Below, piece by piece: positions 37,701 through 50,600 of a stretch of 64,000 bases of DNA; positions within the stretch are counted from its first letter, which is position 1; each line of letters begins with the position of its first letter. Made by a program: the position numbers and the translations under genes. This stretch comes from Amyelois transitella (Eukaryota > Arthropoda > Insecta > Lepidoptera > Pyralidae). The stretch is from assembly GCF_032362555.1 (NCBI RefSeq), contig NC_083522.1, positions 9,326,501-9,390,500 of the forward strand, read 5' to 3'. The notes under the pieces were generated by a model, which was not told where the DNA came from, made no database searches, and saw nothing but the letters and a program-made list of their open reading frames with translations.

Positions 37701-40700
37701 AAATTAAAAAGAAAACAAAAATATTGCCGTGTGGTTCCCGGACCTTTAGGAAAAAGAATAAGACCACTCCGTCTCTTTCCCATGGATGTCGTAAAAGCCG
37801 ACTAAGGGAAAGGCTAATATACTTCGGATTCTTCTTTTGGGCAGGCTAGCAACCTGTCAGTATTTGAATCTCAATTATATTATTGAGCCAAACAGCTGAA
37901 CGTGGCCTATCAGTCTTTTGAATACTGTTGGCTCTGTCTACCCCGCAAGGGATATAGACATGATCATTCGCACCTTCGGTGCAACAAAGTCACATATAGC
38001 CAAAATTGTAAAAACTAAGTATGCCAAATTGTTTTTGAAACATACCTTTACTTGGGGCAACAAAAACATCCGCGAAAATAAACAATCAATATTGCAAAGA
38101 TGTTAAGCCTACTATAAATAGTAATCCAGAAATGAACAAATACATGAGAAAAACAAATTAAAAGTCTTCTCCTGTAAAATCAAAAAAAGAGTTGTTGTGA
38201 CTTTGTTGCACTGAAGGTGCGATGTATGTATGTAGGTATGAAAACAAAAAATAAAGTAAGAAATATGGTAGACACTAATCAGCGCCTAATTATTATTGAC
38301 AGAATGAGAACCGTCAAACCAAGACTAGGTGGTAATTTTTTTTTTAAATAAGTAGGTTTTCAATCAAAAATGTCGAGCTCCGAGCAGACAGCGAAATAAA
38401 TAAAGAAAGAGTTTTTCCTATAGTCGGTCAAGCCCCATCCAGGGGAATACAATGGAGCTGTCTTATTCTAAAATGCTGGAAAGAACTACGGTGTCCTGTA
38501 TTATCCTAATCAACTAGCAGTACCCACTACCCGTCCGCGTGGAATATTTATTTTGGGCATCATTGAAGCCCCCAAGGATGAATAATTTTCTCCGTCTTTT
38601 TCACATTTTCCATTATTTATTTGCTCCTAAAAGTTGCAGCTTGATGTTATAAAGCCTAAAGCTAAAGCCTTCCTCGATTAATGGTCTATTCAACGCAAAA
38701 ATAACTTTTCAATTCGAACCAGTATTTCCTGAGATTAGCGCGTTCACACAAACAAACAAACTCTTCAGCTTTATAATATTAGTATAGATAAAAATACATT
38801 GTTCCAGTTCTCAACATAATAAGCAAGTACGAGTGCTCGAGCATGTCTCTGAACATGTTCGCGGCCGTATCGCTACAGTGGCTCCACCTACCCTCTTATC
38901 TAACATCATCTGCGTTGAAAGTCGCCTCAAAAATACTAGACATATACCAAACAAATAAAGGCGACAGTCGCTTGCACATGACAAATTTGAAAGCGAACAA
39001 AGTGTTCCAAACTCTGTTATATACGGACAGCAAATTGACCGTTATGTTCAAATTGTTGGAAACGTGGGAACGTTTGGAACATAACCCGGATAAGTTGAGG
39101 AGTTGGTTCGACGATTTAGAGACGGTTAATGACGAGTTGAAATTTGAATTGGTACCGTTTTTGCTTGGCGTAATAATGGATAAGAGGAATGACGATTGGT
39201 TTAAAGATATAATAGTTCGTGCTCTGAGAATGGTCGTGGGGTTGGTGGAAAAGAAAAAGGAGATATCTGTAACGCTATTGCCGGTGTTGGTGTATAAGTT
39301 AGCAAATGATATTTCGCCGAAAGTGAAGTTGGAGTGTTTGCGAGCTTTACCGTTAATGGCGAAGACTAAGGTGAGAAAACTGATCCTATATATATCTATA
39401 TCTCTGTTACTGTATTTTCAGCTGTTAGTTGTAAAATTCAGGTTTCGATTACCTACTTGTTTTTTTAATATTTAAGCTTATATCCTACTAATATTATAAA
39501 TGCGAAAGTTTGTGAGTATGTCAGGATGTCAGTATGGATGTTTGTTACTCTTTCACGCAAAAACTACTGAACCGATTACGATGAAATTTGTTATGTGGGT
39601 AGCTGAAGATCCAGAATAACATATAGGCTACTTTTTATCCCAGAGTTCCCGCGGGATTGATAGGGTTTCCATGCGGACGTAGTCGCGGGCGGCCTCTAGT
39701 TTTTAATATCCTACTACTATTATAAAGGCGAAAGTTTGTATGGATGTATGGATGTTTGTTACTCTTTCACGCAAAAACTACTGAACCGATTACCATGAAA
39801 TTTGGTATGTAGGTAGCTGAAGATCCAGAATAACATATAGGCTTTATCCCATAGTTCCCGCGGGATTGATTGGGTTTCCATGCGGACGAAGTCGCGGGCG
39901 GCGCTAGTTTTTAATATAAACTTATAAAAAAATCGGTATTCTTGTTTTAGCCGATGAGCTGGCAAGCAGTCACTATTTGAGTGTCAATTCTATCATTATG
40001 CCAAACAGCTGAACGTGGCCTTTCAGTCTTTTCAAGACTTGGCTATGTCTACCCCGCAAGGGATATAGACGTGATATAATCACGTTATGTCTGTATAATG
40101 GTGTATGTTACAGGAGAACGTTCCAACGATTGTAGCTATTCTGAATTCTCTAAAATCTGGAAAGGGAGCGCCGGTGTCGTTCCTTATCTCTCTTTACACC
40201 AGCTTGGCTGAAACACAGGTATGTAATGCTGACAGATTGTTTTTATCTATATGTATGCACCTCGCGATCTTAGACCTTGCGAACTTAGATCTCGAGAACT
40301 TAGATCTTGCGAACTTAGACCTTGCGAACTTAGATCTCGAGAACTTGGATCTCGCGATCTTAGACATCGCGATCTTAGACCTCGCGATCTTAGACATCGC
40401 GATCTTAGACCTTGCGAACTTAGATCTCGCGAACTTAGACCTCGCGATCTTAGACCTCGCGAACTAAGACCTCGCGATCTTAGACCTCGCGATCTTAGTC
40501 ATCGCAATTAGACCTCGCGATCTTAGCCATCGCGATCTTAGTCTTAGTCTTCACAACCGGTTGGAGCGAGACTAGTTTATTGTATATCAGATGGATGATA
40601 CATAAATTCAAATGTAGGATTATCCTCCAGTACACCAACTCCATCGCATCAGCATAGAAGCTTTGACTAAATGACTTCATATTTAATATATTTTCTTAGG

Positions 40701-43700
40701 TTCGTTGCTTCCCGTATCTACAAGAATTACTTGTCGACACCGGCGCCGGCGCCGGCAGGCCGGATGAGCTGAAATGGGAGGTCGAATTGGCTAGGGCATT
40801 AGCCGTGGATAGGATTTGCGAAATTAGGTGAGAAATATCAGAAGGATGTTCTTTTTTTTATCATTTTTGTGCGTATTACGGAAGAATTTGTTATACATTT
40901 GTCGTTAAAGGCGACTAAGGGATAGGCTTATAAATTTGAGGTTTTTCAGGGTGGGTACGCAATGGGCTAGCAATCTGTAAATACATATTGTAATAAAGTT
41001 TAGGTTTTTCTTTTGGGATTTGAATCTCAATTCCATCAAGCCAAACAGCTGAATGGTGGCCTTTCAGTCTTCTCAAGAGTGTTGGCTCTGACTACTCCAC
41101 ACGGGATAAAGACGTGATTATATGAATATGTGCCGTGTGGTTCCCGGCACCATTCCATCTCTTTTCTGTGGATGTTGTAAAAGGCGACTAAGGGATACAA
41201 ACTTGGGATTCTCTTTTTAGGCGATGGGCTAGCAACCTGTCACTATTTGAATCTCAATTCCATCAAGCCGAACGCGGCCTATCAGTCTTCTCAAGACTGT
41301 TGGTTCTGTTTACCCCGCAACGGGAAATAGACTTGATTATATGGTAATGAATTGTAAATAAAAACGTGACATATATGAAAACTAGCGACCCGTCCCGGCT
41401 TCGCACGGGTGCAAAATTATAAATGTTATTATACATAAAAACCTTCCTCTTGAACCACTCTACCTGTTACAAAAAACCGCATCAAAATCCGTTGCGTAAT
41501 TTTAAAGATTTAAGCATACAGACAAACAGACTAAAATAGCGACTTTGTTTTATACTATGTAGTGATGAATTCGTTGAAGTTGTGACCTTTTTGTATTGCT
41601 GCCACTCACACCCTATTAATTTGTATTACATATGAAATTGTAAATTGTGTGTAGCAAATCAAATCAATGAATTATCTATTGCCGTGTGGTTGCCGGCACC
41701 AATACAAAAAAGAATAGGACCATTCCATCTCTTTCTCATGGATGTCGTAAAAGGCTACTAAGGGATAGGCTTGCAAACTTGGGATTCTTTTTCAGGCGAT
41801 GGGCTAGCAACCTGTCACTATTTGAATCTCAATTCTATCATTAAGCCAAATAGCTGAACGTGGCCTATCAGTATTTTCAAGACTGTTGTCTCTGTCTACC
41901 CCGCAAGGGATATAGACGTGACCATATGTATATGAATTATCTATCTATCTATCTAATCGTATACGTTGGTCAGGCCATCCAGCCACGGCCTAGAACTGGT
42001 CCCGGTGATATCCTCGATCCTGAACCGCTGCACGGAGCGCGCCGGCGCGGCCGCCAGCGGCGCGGCGCTGCGTGCGCTGGCGCGGCTGTGGCGCGGCGGC
42101 TGCGTGCGCGCGCCGGGCGCGTGGCGGGCGCTGCGGCACAAGATGGCGGCCGACGCCCGCCCCGCACTGCAGATCAGGTGCGCTTGTATACGAACATTGT
42201 TGTCATTTAACTTCAACTTCGTGAACTTAGACCTCGTGAACTCGGACCGCGAGAATTTAGAACTCGCGAACTTAGACTTCGAGAATTTAGAGCTCGTGAA
42301 CTTAGAACTCGTGAAGTTAGACCTCGTGAACTCGGACCGCGAGAATTTAGAACTCGCGAACTTAGACCTCGAGCCTTGTATACGAACATTGTTGTCATTC
42401 TGGTTTAAAAAGAAAATGTAGAAGACCTTATATTTTCTCTTCTGTTATTGCCTCTGTCTACCCCGCAAGGGATATAGACGTGACTGTATGTATGTATCAA
42501 ACAGAGCGTCGGTGGTCGAATCGGTAAGGTGCCCGGTTAAAACGCGTGTTGCGCATAAAGACACCAGTTCGAATCCCACCGCGGTCATTTGCCAATGACT
42601 ATTTTCGAAGTTACGTTACATTAGTTTGAATACTAACCGATGTTCTTACTGTGTGGTGTGGGACTACATCGTGAGATAACTTAATACAATAATAAACCAA
42701 GCAACCTTGGTAGGGCTAACATTATTAATTTTAATACAAACTTACACCCCCCATTTTAGTATTCTAGAGATTGATTTTTTTTTTAAATAGTGTCCTATGT
42801 TAGAACGCGGTTTTAAAACTATTATGCCTGCGGTTTATCAGTGAAAGCGGATCAGACAGACTTACACATTTCTATGAAGTAAGCGATAGTAACTGAGCGA
42901 TTACTTGAAATGTCAAAATATCAATTAATTATGACCAACAGAAGCAAAAATTGTGATTTTTTTAATTTCTCTCTTGTCTGTATGTTTGTTATGTACCGTG
43001 TGGTTTCCGGGACTTTAGAATGAAACCACTCCATATATTTCCTATGGATGACTAAGGGATAGCGGCTTATGAACTTGGCAACTTTCCTTTTGTGGGTGAT
43101 GAGCTTGCAACATGTCACTATTTGAATCGCAATTCCATTATTTAGCCCTACAGCTAGCGTCAGAGTTTCAGTCCTTGCGAGACTGTTGCCTCTGTCTACC
43201 CCGCAAGGGATATAGACGTGATTATATGTATGTATGTACATGTTTCAGCCTATGTCGTCTGTTATCCGAAATCCCAGCACTACGGGTGTCTTCCCCGGAA
43301 TTCGATAATCTCATAAGTGACGTCACTGGCAAATTGTGGAACTTCATCGCAGAGTCCAACAACCCCGAAGTGGTGGAAGCGGCGTGCGATGCGCTTGCGC
43401 AGTATAAAATTACTGATTACCAATTGAAAGATATTCCCGAGGTAAATGTATATTTGTAAAGTTATGTGTAAGTATGAACGTGGCCTGTCAGTCTTTTTGA
43501 GACTGTTGGCTCTGTGTACCCCGCAAGGGATATAGACGTGATTGGATGTGTGTATGCATGTATATACGGAAAAAATTACACATATCGAGTTGGCTTCGAA
43601 ACTTGTGTTACGAAATACTAACTCAACGATATTATATTTTGTAATAAACATCCAAGACCCAGGTTAATTAGAAAAAGTTCGTTTGTCATCATGCCCTGGC

Positions 43701-44008
43701 CGGGATTCGAACCCGGGACTACCGGTGTCACAGCGCACTACCGGTACGTCACAGAGGCCTTTATTTAAGAAATTGAAATAAATAAGTGCATGTGTGGCCC
43801 GAGATTGACATAATGGCATGTGCATTTTTGACATGGCATTGACATAATTTGTACAGTATGTATATAATATATTATATATATCTTGTTTTATATATATATA
43901 TACATACATAAAATCACGCCTCTTTCCCGGAGGGGTAGGCAGAGACTACCACTTGCCACGATCCCCGCAAACTTCCTTCGCTTCATCCACATTCATAACT
44001 CTCTATAT

Positions 44009-44067
<59 letters not shown>

Positions 44068-44074
44068 ATATATA

Positions 44075-44157
<83 letters not shown>

Positions 44158-44164
44158 ATATATA

Positions 44165-44261
<97 letters not shown>

Positions 44262-44289
44262 ATATACACACATATATATATATACATAT

Positions 44290-44320
<31 letters not shown>

Positions 44321-44646
44321 TATTATTAGGTTTTTACTCATTCATATTTTTTGCAATGTGCATTGGATTTAATATTTTTAATTGACGTCCGGTAAAAATG
44401 CTGCAGCGTAGTTTGTTCCGCCGCTTCTTCTACATATGCGCTCTCGATGTGGTAGTAGTTATAATTAGATTTAAGTGTTGTGACGTCATTAAGTGACCTT
44501 GTATTCAATTATGAAAATAAATCTATTCTATGCATTATAATAAATATGTCAGTCTTAATGTCTATCATTAAGTCAAACAACCAAATACTAGCACCCTGTC
44601 AGTTCAGTCTTTTCAAGACTATTGGCTCTTGTCTACCCCGCAAGGG

Positions 44647-44680
<34 letters not shown>

Positions 44681-47600
44681 GTCTTAATATATGTTTTTTG
44701 TCAGGTGTACCGTCGCTCGGTAAAGTTGCCCGCGTCTTTCTGTAAAACGCCCGCCGACGCCGCTAGGAAGCCGGAAGATGTGCTTGATTATGTTCCGTGT
44801 GAGTTTTTTTTTACGGGACTAATTATACAGATTGAGTTAGCCTCGAAGTAAGTTCGAGACTTGTGTTACGAGATACTAACTCAACGATACTATATTTTAT
44901 ATATACACCAAGAATAAACATCCAAGACCCAGGCCAATCAGAGAAAGTTCGTTTCTCATCATGCCCTGGCCGGGATTCGAACCCGGGACCTCCGGTGACA
45001 CAGACAAGCGCACTACCGCTGCGCCACAGAGGCCGTATTGTCTTCATAATAGTACTAAGGCGATTAAGGAATAGGCTTGTTATAAACTTGGGATTCTTCT
45101 TTTAGACGACAGGCTAGCAACCTGTCACTATTTGAATTTCAATTCTATCATTAAGCCAAACAGCTGAACGTGGCCTGTCCAGTCTTTTCAAGACTGTTAG
45201 CTCTGTCTACCCCGCAAGGGATATAGACGTGATTATAATGTTTGTATGTATAATAGTGCTAGCTTTACCCGCAGCTTTACGCGCCTGAATTTAGCGCAAT
45301 TTTCATAAAGCGACGATTGTAACGCCATCTACAAAAAAGCGGAGAAAATAGCACCACCACCTATAAAAAGCAACGAATTAAACGCCACATACATACATAT
45401 AGGCACGTCTGTATCCTTTGCGGGGTAGACAATGCAACGGTTAACAGTGTTAAAGACTAAAAGGTCACGTGAACGTGCTAACCGATGCTCTTACGGTGAG
45501 GGAAAACATCGTGAGGAAACCTGCACATTCAGGCAACTGGATGTGTAACCATGATCGATCCAATACGGGTTAGGTTCCCCCGCAAAGGTTGCGGAGGTCA
45601 GACGGGAGTCGCTTCATGTATAAACCTGATTCAACCAATCCTAGATCCATGGTCAAAGGCACACCCCGGGCTCCTCTCCAGAGCGGTGAGGATGCAACCG
45701 GGACTAAAGCCAGGAGGAAGAAGATTCTATCATGTTTTTAACTAATTAATATTGATTTTAGATTTTGTTGTTGCCGTGTGGTTCCCGGCACTAATACAAA
45801 AGAGAATAGGACCACTCCATCTCTTTCCCATGGATGTCGTAAAAGGCGACTAAGGGATAGACTTACAAACTTGGGATTCTTCTTTAGGTGATGGGCTAGC
45901 AACCTGTCACTATTTGAATCTCATTTCTATCATTAAGCCGAACAGCTGAACGTGGCCGTTCAGTCTTTTCAAGATTGTTGGCTCTGTCTACCCCGCAAGG
46001 GATATAGACGTGACTATATGTATGTACTAGAGGCCGCCCGCGACTTCGTCCGCATGGAAACCCTATCAATCCCGCGGGAACTCTGGGATAAAAAGTAGCC
46101 TATGTGTTATTCTGGGTCTTCAGCTACCTACATACCAAATTTCATGGTAATCGGTTCAGTAGTTTTTGCGTGAAAGAGTAACAAACATCCATACATCCAT
46201 ACAAACTTTCGCCTTTATAATAGTAGTAGGATGTAGATTTTGTAATTATCCATATTCCAGGTGAAGTCTGGCCGGAAGTATACAAATATACAAATCAAGC
46301 CGCCTTAAGCGGCGTGGAGCGTCTTTGCACCAAATTGATAGACAGAGAAATCAAGGGGTACCGGAGTGGAGTGTACCACCACGACTCCAGACAAGAACCA
46401 CCTTCAGCGGGGTACTTGCCCGCTAGTAGTGTGGCCAGGGGACTGTTGGACTGCTTCAGGAAACAGGTAGATCTCATTAGTTTAGTACCACTAGGACTCT
46501 ATAAGAACCACCCTCAGTGGCGTGCTGCTAGTATTATGGCCAGGGGACTGTTGGAATGCTTCAGGAAACAAAAAGATTTCATTAGTTTAGTACTACCAGG
46601 ACTATATAAGAACCACTTTCACTGGCGTATACTGCTAGTAGTGAAGCCAGGGGAATGTTGGACTGCTTAAGGAAACAGGTAGATGTCACTAGTTTAGTAC
46701 CACCAAGACTCTAGAAAAGAACCACCTTCAGTGGCGTACTGCTAGTAGTGTGGCCAGGGGAATGCTGGACTGCTTCAGAAAACAGGTAAATGTCATTAAG
46801 TTAGTACCATCAGGACTCTAGACAAGAACCACCTTCAGTGGCGTGCTGACAGTATTATGGCCAGGGGACTGTTGGACTGCTTCAGGATACAGGTAGATGT
46901 CATTAGTTTAGTACCACCAGTACTCTATAAGAACCACCTTCAGTGGCGTGCTGCTAGTAGTGTGGCCAGGGGACTGTTGGACTGCTTCAGGAAACAGGTA
47001 GATGTTATGAGTTTAGTACCACCACGACTCTATAAGAACCACCTTCAGTGGCGTGCTGCTAGTAGTGTGGCCAGGGGACTGTTGGACTGCTTCAGGAAAC
47101 AGGTAGATGTTATGAGTTTAGTACCACCACGACTCTATAAGAACCACCTTCAGTGGCGTGCTGCTAGTAGTGTGGCCAGGGGACTGTTGGACTGCTTCAG
47201 GAAACAGGTAGATGTTATGAGTTTAGTACCACCACGACTATAAGAACCACCTTCAGTGGCGTGCTGCTAGTAGTGTGGCCAGGGGACTGTTGGACTACTT
47301 CAGGAAACAGGTAGATGTCATAAGGTTATTATCACCACGACTCTAGACAAGAACCACCTTCAGTAGGGTACTTGCCCGCTAGCAGTGTGGCCAGGGGACT
47401 GCTGGACTGCTTCAGGAAACAAAAAGATCTCATTAGATTAGTACCACCAGGACTCTATAGGTAAGAACCACCTTCAGTGGCGTGCTAGTAGTAGAGTGGC
47501 CAGGGGACTGTTGGACTGCTTTAGGAAACAGGTAGATCTCATTAGTTTAGTACCACTAGGACTCTATAAGAACCACTTATTATTTTGCCTGCAAAGTATA

Positions 47601-50600
47601 GTAAGATGGGATATCCCAGTTTTTCTAAGGGAATGGAAAATAAATGAATATATTTTTTCATTTTTTATTATACTAGGGACAGTTGCAGTTGTAATAGTAT
47701 ATATATTGATGATTTTTAACAGTGCCACGCGGGGATATAGACGTGATTATATGAATGAACGAATGATGAATTAATTCGTTATCATTTTGCCTAGGACACG
47801 AACCAAATACTACGGCCAGTCGACTATAACGTGCGAAGGTGCGCGCCTTTTTAACAAGATACCCTCTGATTTCAAAAACATTACCTCGTTCGATGTATTC
47901 AAGAGACAATAAGCCGAGCACATAATCTCAATTTACTGAACTTTTACTGTTATATTTCTTTTATTATTGTGACAACGAACTTTTTTTTTTCTTTTTATGT
48001 TCTTATGTAAGTGATGTAAAATATGTTTTTATAAGAATAAAAGTCTATAAACCTAAAACTAATTTCAGGCAACATCCCCCTCATACGAATTCCCCGATAC
48101 CGTTCTCCTGTCAGTCCTCCGCACGCTGACAGCGGAGTACCCGCGCCCCCTGCCGCCAGGGGACCTGTGCTTCCTGCACGAGGCGCTGCACAGAGGCGAG
48201 GCGTGGCGGGCGGGCTGCCTCGGGCTGGCGGCGAGGCAGGCGACTGTGTCTGCCTCGGCGAAGAGACTGCTGGAGAATTACCTGCAAGGGATCGATCCGG
48301 GAGTCTCTGATGTGAGTATTGTTGGTACATTTGCATATATATATAGGTACAATCACGCCTGTTTCCCATTATTGGGATAGGCAGATGCTATGGATTTCCG
48401 ATACGATCCTTATAGACCTCTCTCGCTTTGTTTGTTATACATAAAAAGGGGTAGGTAGTTTGTTAGTTGTTTTCAGAAATAATAAGTAGTTATATTGAGA
48501 AACCATTGGTTATAAATATGCTATTCTCAAAATATTACTTCCAATAGACATCTTATGTAGTGGGTATTAGTAATGTTTTTGTACCGAGGCGAGGCAAGGC
48601 AGGCTGCCTCGGGCTCGCGGCGAGGCAAGCGACTGTGTCTGCCTCGGCGAAGAGACTGCTGGAGAATTACCTGCAGGGGATCGATCCTGGAGTCTCGGAT
48701 GTGAGTATTGTTGGTACATTTGCATATATATAGGTACAATCACGCCTGTCTCCCATTGGGGTAGGCAGATGCTATGGATTTCCACTCACTACGATCCTTA
48801 CTCGGAATCGATCCAAGCGTCTCTGATGTAAGTTCTGTTTTATAGACGTGATTATACGACGGCCTCTGTGGCGCAGCGGTTGTACGCTTGTCTGTGACAC
48901 CGGAGGTCCCGGGTTCGAATCCCGGCCAGGGCATGATGAGAAAAGAACTTTTTCTGATTGACCTGGGTCTTGGATGTTTATGTATATAAGTATTTATTAT
49001 AAAATATGGTATCGTTGAGTTAGTATCTCGTAACACAAGTTTCGAACTTACTTCGAGGCTAACTCAATCTGTGTAATTTGTCCCGTATATATTTATTTAT
49101 TTATTTATTTATATGTGTATGTACAAAAAATATGAGTGATTTCATGTACGTATTTACATAAATACGTACATAAAATCACACATATTTTTCGTCTTTCGTG
49201 TTTTGTTGTACTGGCCACTTTTAAAACAGACTTGTTTATTTAATAGAACATACATATATACATATAATCACGTCTATATCCCTTGACAATAGACAGAGTC
49301 TTGAAAGACTGATAGGCCACATTTGGCTGATAAGCTTAATATTAGAATTTATTCTTTATTTTAATTTTTTTTTAATTTTATATATTCTTCTACACATGCG
49401 CTTTGGAAGCGGTAGTAGTTATAATTAGTTTTAAGTGATGTGACGTCAATAAGTGATACCTTGTATCCAATTTTGAAAATAAATCTATTCTATTCTAATT
49501 GAGATTCAAATAGAGACAGGTTGCTAATCCATCGCCCAAAAGAAGAATCCCAAGTTTATAAGCCAATCCCATAGTCGGCTTTTACGACAACCGTGGCAAA
49601 GAAATGGAGTGGTCCTATTCTATTTAAAATTGGTGCCGGGAACCACACGGCAATTAATAGAAAAACATGTTTATTTACAGCAATCTGACATAGTAATACT
49701 ATTCGAGCTACTTCCAGTCCTCTGCCGAGGAATGCCGCCCAACTCTTTACGCAGTCCCATAGAGAAATGTCTTGCCGAGTCTTACTCAGCCATATCGAGG
49801 TTGAAACGAGGTGAGTTCTCTCTCTTATAAAATAAATAAATAAAATATATACGGGACAAATTACACTGATTGTGTTAGCCTCGAAGTAAGTTCGAGACTT
49901 GTGTTACGAGATACTAACTCAACGATACTGTATTTTATAGTAAATACTTACATAGATAAACATCCAAGACCCAGGGCAATAAGAGAAAGCTCTTTTCTCA
50001 TCATGCCCTGGCCGGGATTCGAACCCGGGACCTCCGGTGTCACAGACAAGTGTACCACCGTTGCGCCACAGAGGCCGTCATTAACTCTTATTTTCTTACT
50101 AGTTTAAAGTTTTTTTTTCTGTTTGGTCAGCTGGTTGACTGGTTTTTGTTTTGTGCATTAAAGTTTTAAATAAATAAATAAATCTTCTTGTATTATATAT
50201 ATATAAATCTGTTGCAACTGATTTGTTTCTTTTATAACTATGTACTTACTATTATCCTATTACTGTGTAAATTTCTATGCAATAAAGATATTACAGCCAA
50301 ACAAACAGAAAATAAATAGTATATGAAATGTTTGTTTCAGGTCACAGTGTAGACGAGCCTTTATTCGTGAAACAGTTGAACATGATCCGACAGGCTTTAG
50401 AGAGTGATCGAATTCACGACGCGAACAGAACGTTACTATCACAGATTGTGGAGCATTACTTCTCAGTTATATCTGATGATAATGTGGTAAGTAACTTAAT
50501 GCATATATTTATTTTAAACATATATTATCATGTGTGTAGATGTAGGTATTCACGATCCCTGGGAACTTCTTATTTTTCTAGTACCTGGTTGACTGAGCGG

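Noticed and set aside
40194-40511. Pentapeptide-repeat-like protein (NLDLA units)
   Set aside because: It is the 15-bp minisatellite read in frame; it lies within a FOCAD intron beyond a consensus donor.
40257-40550. CRISPR-like short repeats
   Set aside because: The units are contiguous with no spacers, and the sequence is from an animal genome.
43983-44385. Several 100-148 aa frames made of YIYIYI repeats on both strands
   Set aside because: They are translations of a (TA)n microsatellite.
46857-47243. 128-residue repetitive frame ([18 protein letters not shown] units)
   Set aside because: It is the 105-bp exon-derived array; no acceptor or start joins it to FOCAD, and the third copy interrupts the frame from exon 12.
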